This document shows positions 1 through 6,488 of a stretch of 14,238 nt of DNA, one piece after another. Origin of the DNA: Firmicutes bacterium UBA4882 (GTDB lineage Bacteria > Bacillota > UBA4882); contig DHDG01000070.1 of the NCBI GenBank assembly GCA_002399265.1, positions 520 through 14,757 on the forward strand. The letters run 5' to 3'. The position numbers and the translations under genes are program-made. The notes below the pieces were generated by a model. That model saw only the letters and a list, made by a program, of their open reading frames with translations, was not told the origin of the DNA and ran no database searches. The stretch's first letter is position 1; each line of letters begins with the position of its first letter.

Positions 1-711
1 GAACAGATGACCGCGGCCAATGGTGCGATCTTTCATTATTTTCGGGATGGCCAGCGCAGTGCACTGCAAGGTCTCTTGGAAGACCAGGCCGCCATGGGCG
101 CAGCGTACTTGGCTGCTTTTGAAGCTTCCGGCGACCGCCGGTTTTTGGCGGCGGCCAAAAAGAGCGCCGTCTTTATGACCGATGCCCTGGAGGACAGCCA
201 ATCCGGCGGTTTCTATGACATGCCCCATGATCCGGACGCCATCGGAGCACTGAGCCAGAGTGAAAAGCCATTCGCCGCCAATGTTGCGGCCGCGCGCTTT
301 CTAATCAGGCTCGCCGGGCATCTGGCGGATGACTGGTACCTGCGCGAGGCCGAGCGCGCCCTGCAATGGTTTGCTGCGACATATCGCCACTGGGGTTATC
401 AGGCGGCGGGTTACGGCTTGGCTGTCCATGAACTGCAAACCCAGCCGCTGCGCGTGGCGATCATTGGTAAAACGCCCGCGGATCGGCTGCCGTTTCTCAC
501 CGCCGCACGGGTGCGCGCCACCGGAGCGCAACCAGTGATCGCGCATCAGCTCAATCCTGAGGAAGAGAGTGAGTGGGGCGATTTGTGCTTTCCGGATCAA
601 CCGCTGCCAGCCGCCTACATCTGTCGTCACGGCGCTTGCCACGGCCCACTGTTAACCCCCGATGCCGTGGCAGATCAACTACTCCATCCCGGTGTGGCGC
701 ATCTTTCTTGA
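1..711 (+). CDS. C-terminal part of YyaL-like thioredoxin-domain (DUF255) protein, 5' truncated by window edge
   Basis: The reading frame is open from base 1 (two codons before the first ATG at 7) to the TGA at 709-711, so only about 236 C-terminal residues of the protein are present. Family members are usually about 600-750 residues, with an N-terminal thioredoxin-like DUF255 domain and a C-terminal alpha/alpha-toroid related to N-acylglucosamine 2-epimerases. The visible part matches the toroid end: a helix pair around LEDQAAMGAAYLAAFEASGD, the GGFYDMP segment, a PFAANVAAARFLIRLAG helix (the family's usual PSGNSVAA position), and a C-terminal ICRHGACHGPL segment with two cysteines that matches the family's terminal C-x-x-x-x-C region. 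The function of this widespread cytoplasmic family is poorly defined; a sugar-isomerase-like role is only structural inference. It belongs to a transcript entering from the left and is separated from the next gene by an independent promoter. Confidence 0.85.
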   Translation, partial: EQMTAANGAIFHYFRDGQRSALQGLLEDQAAMGAAYLAAFEASGDRRFLAAAKKSAVFMTDALEDSQSGGFYDMPHDPDAIGALSQSEKPFAANVAAARFLIRLAGHLADDWYLREAERALQWFAATYRHWGYQAAGYGLAVHELQTQPLRVAIIGKTPADRLPFLTAARVRATGAQPVIAHQLNPEEESEWGDLCFPDQPLPAAYICRHGACHGPLLTPDAVADQLLHPGVAHLS

Positions 712-735
712 AAAAAGCATTTCTTTCAGAGGTCC

Positions 736-765
736 TTGAAAGGAACAGGCTACCACAAATAGAAT
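736..765 (+). promoter_or_regulatory. Predicted sigma-70-type promoter of the LiaF-like gene
   Basis: TTGAAA at 736-741 and TAGAAT at 760-765 each match the consensus at 5 of 6 positions and are separated by 18 bases. A start site near 772 would leave a short leader that carries the GGGAGGGGG ribosome binding site at about 784-791. This is a pattern prediction only. Confidence 0.5.
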
Positions 766-799
766 ATTACTAGCAATGAAATAGGGAGGGGGCCTTTTA

Positions 800-1876
800 A
801 TGAGGCGTTCGGTAGTCGGCCCGCTGTTTCTGATTTTGCTGGGCACGATTCTGTTAATGAATAACTTTGATCTGATCCCCTGGTCAATCTGGCCGCGGTT
901 GCTGAAACTATGGCCGCTGGTATTGGTTTTTATCGGTATTAGTTTGGTGCTCTCGCATGTTGAATCCGGAAAGTATCACAAAATCGGTCAATGGTTGCTG
1001 GGCGGGCTGATTATTGTCACGATCGCGCTTGTGATCGCCTTCCCCCAATCGGTTACCAAAATTACTAATGTGGAGCCAATGAATATGGTTAAAAAGAGTT
1101 TTTCAGAACCGATCGGCAGTCTTAAAGAAGCGGATGTTCTGCTGGAAATTGGCAGCGGCACTGCGACTGTGAGCGGTAACGGGTGGGAGTTAATCGCCAT
1201 CGATGCCCAATATAATCAAGCAAAAGGTGACTTTGTGCTGGAACGGGTGGGCGGTTCCGACTCTGGCACGGTGCGCTATTATCGGAATGATTCCGTCAAA
1301 ATTTTCTCCGGGATCGACTTTACCAGGGAAGAGCATAACATTGTTTTGGGGAATATTCCGATGGACCTGAACCTGGATCTCGGTTCCGGTGAGATCCGTT
1401 TTACCCCGGACGGCACCAGCCTGCAGAATATGATGCTCGATGTGGGCAGCGGTTTTATTGAGATCAATGCCGAAAATATGGGCATGAACCCGGTGGAATG
1501 CCATCAACTGAAGGTGGATATCGGTTCGGGGCGGATCACCGCTTATGGCTTTGGCAATCTCAATGCGCGCCGGTTTGAAATTGAGGTCGGATCTGGCGTG
1601 GGGCATTTTGAGACGGATGTCTTCCCGAAAGGACTGGTAAGTGGCAATCTGGATCTCAGTTCCGGCGTGATCCGCCTGGTGTTGCCGCGGACAGTCGGGA
1701 TTAAGGTGCAAGGTTCTGTCGGCTCAGGTGGGGTGGTCATTGGCGGTCATCGTTACGACGACGATTATTTTGATGATCACGGCACGTATGTCTCTGATAA
1801 TTACGAGACTGCTACCAGCCAGTTCGATCTCAGAGTGGACATCGGTTCCGGACGTGTCGAGATTGATCTGATCTAA
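800..1876 (+). CDS. LiaF-like membrane protein: three TM segments plus toastrack repeat domain
   Basis: This 358-residue protein starts at ATG 800 behind a purine-rich ribosome binding site (GGGAGGGGG). Hydrophobic segments at about residues 7-22, 36-52 and 63-82 form an N-terminal LiaI/LiaF-type (DUF5668-like) membrane region. After it comes a roughly 250-residue beta-rich domain built on a repeated [DE]-[ILV]-G-S-G turn: EIGSG, DLGSG, DVGSG, DIGSG, EVGSG, DLSSG, SVGSG and a final DIGSG. Such glycine-serine turns are typical of the beta-helical toastrack domains (LiaF C-terminal/DUF4097 type). Proteins of this class sense or modulate cell-envelope stress at the membrane, LiaF being the inhibitor of LiaRS signalling in Bacillus. 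No histidine kinase or response regulator lies nearby, so the partner is unknown. A perfect hairpin follows the stop codon. Confidence 0.8.
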   Translation: MRRSVVGPLFLILLGTILLMNNFDLIPWSIWPRLLKLWPLVLVFIGISLVLSHVESGKYHKIGQWLLGGLIIVTIALVIAFPQSVTKITNVEPMNMVKKSFSEPIGSLKEADVLLEIGSGTATVSGNGWELIAIDAQYNQAKGDFVLERVGGSDSGTVRYYRNDSVKIFSGIDFTREEHNIVLGNIPMDLNLDLGSGEIRFTPDGTSLQNMMLDVGSGFIEINAENMGMNPVECHQLKVDIGSGRITAYGFGNLNARRFEIEVGSGVGHFETDVFPKGLVSGNLDLSSGVIRLVLPRTVGIKVQGSVGSGGVVIGGHRYDDDYFDDHGTYVSDNYETATSQFDLRVDIGSGRVEIDLI

Positions 1877-1901
1877 AGCTAAAAGGCGCGCTATACGAGT
1901 G

Positions 1902-1938
1902 ATAAAGCCGAAAACTGTAACCCGGTTTTCGGCTTTAT
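1902..1938 (+). terminator. Long hairpin terminator after the LiaF-like gene
   Basis: A 14-bp perfect stem pairs 1902-1915 with 1925-1938 around a 9-base loop. The 3' side ends in CTTTATAT rather than a pure T-run, so termination may be partial. The 5' arm ends in a run of A, which could let the hairpin also act on the opposite strand. It lies 33 bases upstream of the next start codon, so the next gene probably depends on readthrough or on a promoter I cannot see. Confidence 0.6.
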
Positions 1939-1970
1939 ATAAATATTCTGGGAAGAGGGGAGGTGGACTA

Positions 1971-3212
1971 ATGGCAAAAACGGAAGAGCCTAGACAGAAA
2001 GGCCCAAAACAAAAAGGTCTCATGAGTGGTTGGCCGCTGTGGCTGGGATTACCCTCTATATTGGTCATCCTGTTTATTTTATCCGGAATTATTGCGGGGT
2101 CCAGTCCGGAAAGCAAATACGTACTGCGCACCACTGAGACAAAACACTTTGCCTTCAGTTACGAAGAACAGCGTCTGGCGTTGGATCTTGTGGCACAATT
2201 AGGTGCCCGGTATGACGAGGTCTATCGTTTTGGCTCGCTGACGCTCGGAGCTGACCCGGATTTGTTGTCCTCCATGGGTCTGCGCATTCGTTATTACTTA
2301 GGTGCCAGTGCCAGTGACCTGCAATACCGGGAGTGGATGCGGCAATATGGCGATGTATTGTTGGTTGACCAAGCGAATCCCAGGGTGGCGGTGGACCAGA
2401 CGATGTATAACATCGTGAACGCTCGTATCGGGCAGGCGACACCTTTTTTGATTCTCAGTACTGCTGATTATCTAGCCGACCTGTATGAGCAGCGCAATCC
2501 GCATCAGGGTGCGGCCATTTTGCAGCATGTTGTGCCAGAGCGTAGGATCGCCGGGATTATTGAAGAGAAATCTTTTATGGGTGATCAAGCGGTTAATCGG
2601 GTGCTGGCCCAGTCTTTTATGGGTTACCTCGTGGAGCAGTACGGATGGTCTGCATTAATCCAGTGGTACCGCGGCACAACCTTCTTCACCTGGGTGGCGG
2701 AGGAAGAATTCGAAAAGGCCTTTGGCAAGCCGATCGCCGCCGTTGAGGAAGACTGGCATCAGATGCTGGCGGCGGGTGCTGCGGGGACGACAGGTGTCGA
2801 GGAAGGCGCAGACGTCACAGGCATTGCAGTGGCGGACGTTACCGGTGCGGAAGACTACGCCGCGCTCTTGCGCCAACAGGATTATTTAATGGCCGCGATT
2901 GGCCAGGCCGAAGGCCCCATCACTGATGAACGCATTCACTGGCAACTGGAAAAGGGGCAGCTTGCGCTGCGGAATCTCGCAATGGATCATGCCCGGGATT
3001 TCTTCGGGCAGGTTGATCAACTGCTAACGCGTCATCAGCGCCTTGCCGCGCTGAAAAGCAAAGCGCCGCTGCTGCTTTTGATCGTGGCGCTGGTCGCAGC
3101 CCTAATCTTGCTTTATTTGTATTTGGCGAAGCGCCACCAGATTAAGCAGATGTTCCAGCAAGGGCGCGCGGGAACATGGCCGGAGGTATTGAGTAAGACG
3201 CATAGGGAATAG
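1971..3212 (+). CDS. Membrane-anchored peptidase-MA-like protein, apparently without the catalytic HExxH
   Basis: The chosen start is ATG 1971 (413 residues), because it follows a strong ribosome binding site (GGGGAGGTGG) ending 6 bases upstream. The frame is open back to 1899, but that start would lie inside the preceding hairpin. An N-terminal transmembrane segment (about residues 23-43) follows a basic cytoplasmic tail. A second one (about 363-385) is followed by a basic C-terminal tail, leaving some 320 residues outside the membrane. The middle of this domain resembles gluzincin-type peptidase-MA proteins: a segment ending in ADYLADLYEQ where the family has W-L-x-E-G-L-A, then SFMGYLVEQYG, then EEDWHQML. 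I see no HExxH zinc motif, so this looks like a degenerate, non-catalytic relative. The last 80 external residues form helices rich in Q, R and L. The family assignment is moderate; the membrane topology is more secure. Confidence 0.65.
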   Translation: MAKTEEPRQKGPKQKGLMSGWPLWLGLPSILVILFILSGIIAGSSPESKYVLRTTETKHFAFSYEEQRLALDLVAQLGARYDEVYRFGSLTLGADPDLLSSMGLRIRYYLGASASDLQYREWMRQYGDVLLVDQANPRVAVDQTMYNIVNARIGQATPFLILSTADYLADLYEQRNPHQGAAILQHVVPERRIAGIIEEKSFMGDQAVNRVLAQSFMGYLVEQYGWSALIQWYRGTTFFTWVAEEEFEKAFGKPIAAVEEDWHQMLAAGAAGTTGVEEGADVTGIAVADVTGAEDYAALLRQQDYLMAAIGQAEGPITDERIHWQLEKGQLALRNLAMDHARDFFGQVDQLLTRHQRLAALKSKAPLLLLIVALVAALILLYLYLAKRHQIKQMFQQGRAGTWPEVLSKTHRE

Positions 3213-3219
3213 GGAACGT

Positions 3220-3255
3220 AAAGCCGGGGGTCCGATGAGGGCGTCCGGCTTTTTT
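3220..3255 (+). terminator. Rho-independent terminator closing the left gene block
   Basis: AAAGCCGG at 3220-3227 pairs with CCGGCTTT at 3245-3252, and the 3' arm runs into six Ts (3250-3255). It begins 8 bases after the stop codon of the peptidase-MA-like gene. A diverged copy of the whole terminator region occurs at about 3715-3772. Confidence 0.8.
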
Positions 3256-3550
3256 GTGGTTTATTCCGTCATCCAGAGGCAGTGCGGGCACCATCCGATG
3301 GTTGCAGGCCGCCGCGGGTTAATTCCCAGGTCTCGGATGTGCGGCTCGTATTGCCGTGCGCCCGGCCCGTGTACTCGGTGTTAATCTCTTGCATTGTAAT
3401 ACGCGCTTGCGTATGATTTGAGTCACCGCAGTATTTCTGCATTGAGACCCCTACCGCTTTATCATATGCTTCGTGGCGGGAAAGGCTACGTTGACCCGGT
3501 TGGCAAAGCTTTTCGTGGACTAACGCATCCGGTTTTTATTTCACCAAATT

Positions 3551-3578
3551 ATTGAGACCGACAGTTCCTGACGGTTTC
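3551..3578 (+). repeat. Hairpin element, copy 1 of 2
   Basis: ACCGACAG (3557-3564) can pair with CTGACGGT (3568-3575) through 7 pairs and one A-A mismatch around a TTC loop. It aligns without gaps to 3923-3950 with 20 of 28 identical bases, including the shared 3' end TGACGGTTT. It is followed by CATAGT 17 bases after a CTGACG box, which could be a weak promoter. Confidence 0.45.
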
Positions 3579-3727
3579 GAATGATATAAGCATAGTAGTA
3601 GCTCCCCGACAAGACACATTAGCAATAGCAGGAAATTACGTAGTATTTTGGCAAACTGTGTACTTTCTAATTGCCAAATTCGACACGGGACACTAAAATA
3701 GGAACCGCAATAATGGAACGTAAAGGC

Positions 3728-3758
3728 CGGATGTCTTGTTTGGGGTATCCGAATTTTT
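3728..3758 (+). terminator. Terminator-like hairpin, diverged copy of the upstream terminator
   Basis: CGGAT (3728-3732) pairs with ATCCG (3747-3751), followed by five Ts at 3754-3758. The surrounding bases (3715-3772) align with the terminator region at 3213-3265: both begin GGAACGTAAAG, both continue to a CCGG and both end TCCG, T-run, then G-Y-GGT. The stem is weaker than in the first copy. Confidence 0.4.
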
Positions 3759-3873
3759 GCGGTCTTTGTGCGGGCAGGTAGTATTGCAACAACTAGTCTA
3801 GTTCGCCTGAAACGGTGAAGGATAAAGCTGGAATTGGGAGAATTTTTAAGTAAAGGTTTAATTTTGGTTTACC

Positions 3874-3901
3874 TTGAAATATCAGGATAGAGACAAATAA
3901 T
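3874..3901 (+). promoter_or_regulatory. Predicted promoter of the cas interference operon
   Basis: TTGAAA (3874-3879) and AATAAT (3896-3901) each match the sigma-70 consensus at 5 of 6 positions with 16-base spacing. A start near 3908 would give a 5' untranslated region of about 130 bases that begins with the hairpin element at 3923-3950. Predicted from sequence pattern only. Confidence 0.45.
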
Positions 3902-3922
3902 CGCCCAATTTGCTTTGGCTTT

Positions 3923-3950
3923 TCTGAGTCCGTCAGTATATGACGGTTTT
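3923..3950 (+). repeat. Hairpin element, copy 2 of 2, in the cas 5' untranslated region
   Basis: CCGTCA (3930-3935) pairs perfectly with TGACGG (3941-3946) around a GTATA loop, followed by TTTT. It is the counterpart of the element at 3551-3578. Its position just downstream of the predicted cas promoter would fit an operator or a leader-RNA structure; an early attenuator is also possible because the stem runs into four Ts. Confidence 0.45.
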
Positions 3951-4037
3951 CAGGTATAGAACTAAATAAGGGCTAACGGTATTACGGGTAATTGCAGCAG
4001 AGTTGAATGTTGAAATGGCATGATTGGAGGTATGGGA

Positions 4038-6488
4038 GTGGTATATAACTCATATGATCAGTTTTTCCAGACAGCTACCAAGCTACAGCCCTATGATTAC
4101 CAGCGTCGCCTTGCTACTACCGTTGATTTCCCAAAACTGATAAACGTACCAACCGGTGCAGGCAAAACAGCATCTGCTGTGTTGGGTTGGCTGTGGCGCA
4201 GAATGGGCGGCATGGGATCCGAAGTGCAGCAGAAGACACCACGTCGGTTAATTTACTGCTTACCTATGCGTACACTGGTTGAACAGACATATAGCAACGT
4301 GCAGTATTATTTGCAGAACCTTAGTCTCCAGTCAGCCAATCCTGATCAGCCTGGCTATATAGGCTTATGCACCATTATGGGAGGCAGCAATAGCGACGAC
4401 TGGGTACTGTACCCGGAAAGCGATGCGATAATCATTGGAACGCAAGATATGCTTTTGTCACGGGCACTTAATCGAGGTTATGGGACAAGCCGTTTTCAGT
4501 GGCCTTTCCTTTTCGGACTTATTAATAACGACTGTCTCTGGGTTATTGATGAGATTCAGCTCATGGGTTCCGGGTTAGCGACTAGTGCACAGTTGGAGGC
4601 ATTCAGGAAAAGCTTTGGAGTACGCGGCTCCGCACAGACTATATGGATGTCTGCCACAGCAGAGCCGGCATGGCTAAAAACTGTCGATCATTCCATCCCC
4701 TATTCAGAGGACGTATTGACGTTATCCGATTCGGATCGCTCCGGGTCATTGTCGCAGAGATTGTCTGCCAATAAAATACTGCAGCGATGCCCAGTTTCTC
4801 TTGAAGGGAGCAAAGAAAAAGCTCTTCCGAAAAATGCCGCCAAACTGACTTATGAAGTAATCAGCCACCATGTACCAGGTACATTGACCTTGGTTATCAT
4901 TAACTCCGTTAAAAAGGCTAAGGCTGTCTTCGAAGCGCTTCAGGCGAATAAGGAAAAGGGCCAAATAAAAGCAGAAATCATGCTGGTCCATTCGCGATTT
5001 CGAGCTTACGAACGCAAATGCCTAAATGAGCAGCTGACTCAGAATATAGACTCTGACGGGCCTGGCCTTATCGCAGTAACGACTCAGGTTGTGGAGGCTG
5101 GCGTTGATATATCGGCACGTACACTGTACACGGAGTTGGCTCCATGGGCGAGTGTTGTGCAACGCCTGGGAAGGCTAAACCGATTTGGAAAATACCCTCG
5201 TGCAGAGGCTTGGTGGATTGATGTTTCAGATAAAGACGAATTGCCATACACGAGAGAAGAACTGGCGACTGCTCGTGACATTCTAATGGATTTGGAAGGC
5301 CAATCAGTTGCCCCGAACGATCTTCCTTCTGTAAATCTACCTTACGACCCCAGAAATGTGATCAGGAAACGTGACCTCCTGGAATTGTTTGACACAGCGT
5401 CGGATCTTTCGGGCAACGACATAGATGTATCACGGTTTATTCGTGATGGAGAAGAAATGGATGTACATATCTTTTGGAGGGACTGGGATTCAGAGTTGCC
5501 GACTCAGGCTCTCGGGGTTCCATTGAGAGAAGAACTCTGCCCGGTATCTGTTTGTGATGCTAAAGAATTCATCGAGAAAAATGATTGTCGCCTGTATTGC
5601 TGGGACCATCTGGATAAACGCTGGCAAGCGGTTCGTTCATATGAAATATATCCCGGGCAGGTCCTTTTGGCAAAAGCAATTGCGGGTGGGTATGATTCAA
5701 AGGTAGGATGGAATGCCGATAGCCTGGAAGCGGTAAAGATCATCGAGACAGCCGAGAATCAAAAAGCAGAACAAGGTATTGGGGACGATTTTAGTGCTCT
5801 CGACAGCGGAGTATGGCTTACCATTGCTGAACATTCCGATCATGTTGCGGCATTGCTCGAAATTCTGCTGAAAGAACTCGAACCTTTTCTGCAGCCGGGC
5901 GAAGCGAAAAGTCTCAGGCTGGCGGCACGTTATCATGACGCCGGAAAAAGTCACGAAATCTTTCAGGACACAATGCTGCGTGGCTTAAGTCATGAAGAAA
6001 AGGCAGAAAGGCAAAAACAGGTATGGGCTAAACGCAAAGGAGGTTCGCGCCATCATCAAAGACCATACTTTCGTCATGAACTAGCAAGCGCTTTGGCCGT
6101 AATCGCAAAAGGACTGGACGATTTGACCGCATATCTCTGTGCAGCGCATCATGGGAAAGTACGGCTTTCATTACGTTCATTACCGAAAGAAAAAGCACCT
6201 GATAAACCCGGAATGCGTTACGCCTTTGGGGTTTGGGAAGGAGATATAATTCCTAATCAAGCCCTCCAAGTTGATCTTGGCGATGGAACCACCCTGCAGT
6301 CAATTCCGATGCAGCTTGACATTATGGAGTTGGGGCTAACTCAGAGTAATCAGAAATCGTGGACTGAAAGGATGCTAGCGCTTCGCAATCTGTCTGAGAT
6401 GGGACCGTTTCGCATGGCATATCTTGAGGCGCTTATTGCAGCATGTGATCGGCGCGCCAGCGCTGCTGAAGAGGAGGGGGCGATCTGA
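4038..6488 (+). CDS. cas3: Cas3 helicase-nuclease, type I-G, with C-terminal HD domain
   Basis: Cas3 is recruited to the R-loop made by Cascade, then unwinds and degrades target DNA. GTG 4038 is chosen because a GGAGG (4026-4030) sits 7 bases upstream; ATG 4020 is in frame but has no ribosome binding site, and ATG 4032 is too close to the GGAGG. Counting from 4038 (816 residues), the helicase motifs are PTGAGKT (about 38-44, Walker A), VIDEIQLMG (about 169-177, Walker B with Q where many Cas3 have H), SAT (about 205-207) and QRLGRLNR (about 375-382, motif VI). The HD nuclease lies at the C-terminus: HSDH (about 598-601), YHDAGK (about 632-637), RHE (about 679) and AAHHG (about 702-706). A C-terminal HD domain is characteristic of type I-G, whereas most type I Cas3 have it at the N-terminus. 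The stop overlaps the csx17 start by one base (TGATG). Confidence 0.95.
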   Translation: MVYNSYDQFFQTATKLQPYDYQRRLATTVDFPKLINVPTGAGKTASAVLGWLWRRMGGMGSEVQQKTPRRLIYCLPMRTLVEQTYSNVQYYLQNLSLQSANPDQPGYIGLCTIMGGSNSDDWVLYPESDAIIIGTQDMLLSRALNRGYGTSRFQWPFLFGLINNDCLWVIDEIQLMGSGLATSAQLEAFRKSFGVRGSAQTIWMSATAEPAWLKTVDHSIPYSEDVLTLSDSDRSGSLSQRLSANKILQRCPVSLEGSKEKALPKNAAKLTYEVISHHVPGTLTLVIINSVKKAKAVFEALQANKEKGQIKAEIMLVHSRFRAYERKCLNEQLTQNIDSDGPGLIAVTTQVVEAGVDISARTLYTELAPWASVVQRLGRLNRFGKYPRAEAWWIDVSDKDELPYTREELATARDILMDLEGQSVAPNDLPSVNLPYDPRNVIRKRDLLELFDTASDLSGNDIDVSRFIRDGEEMDVHIFWRDWDSELPTQALGVPLREELCPVSVCDAKEFIEKNDCRLYCWDHLDKRWQAVRSYEIYPGQVLLAKAIAGGYDSKVGWNADSLEAVKIIETAENQKAEQGIGDDFSALDSGVWLTIAEHSDHVAALLEILLKELEPFLQPGEAKSLRLAARYHDAGKSHEIFQDTMLRGLSHEEKAERQKQVWAKRKGGSRHHQRPYFRHELASALAVIAKGLDDLTAYLCAAHHGKVRLSLRSLPKEKAPDKPGMRYAFGVWEGDIIPNQALQVDLGDGTTLQSIPMQLDIMELGLTQSNQKSWTERMLALRNLSEMGPFRMAYLEALIAACDRRASAAEEEGAI

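Larger units (their letters stand above)
3256..3873. other. Non-coding gap between chromosomal block and cas operon
   Basis: I find no gene I can support in this stretch. The first about 150 bases are G+C-rich like the left-hand genes. From about 3420 on the sequence becomes A+T-richer, like the cas-side intergenic DNA, so a junction between older chromosome and the acquired locus may lie near here. It contains a 6-bp stem with a GCTT loop (3399-3414), a hairpin element repeated further right (3551-3578), an 8-bp stem (3647-3654 with 3671-3678), a copy of the upstream terminator region (about 3715-3772) and a small palindrome AACTAG-T-CTAGTT (3791-3803). Confidence 0.6.

Noticed and set aside
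1899..1970. Longer N-terminus for the peptidase-MA-like protein, starting at 1899.
   Set aside because: This start lies in the strong hairpin after the LiaF-like gene and has no ribosome binding site. ATG 1971 has an excellent one.
3269..3394. Minus-strand frame of 41 codons (starting MQEINTEYTGRAHGNTS) in the G+C-rich part of the gap before the cas genes.
   Set aside because: It has no ribosome binding site or promoter and is opposed to all neighbours. G+C-rich DNA gives such open frames easily, and I cannot tie it to a family.
3980..3985. TATTAC upstream of cas3 matches the first six bases of the spacer-like part after the pseudo-repeat (11298-11303), as a CreR-type seed target would.
   Set aside because: A six-base match is expected by chance in a region of this size, and the following bases do not match.
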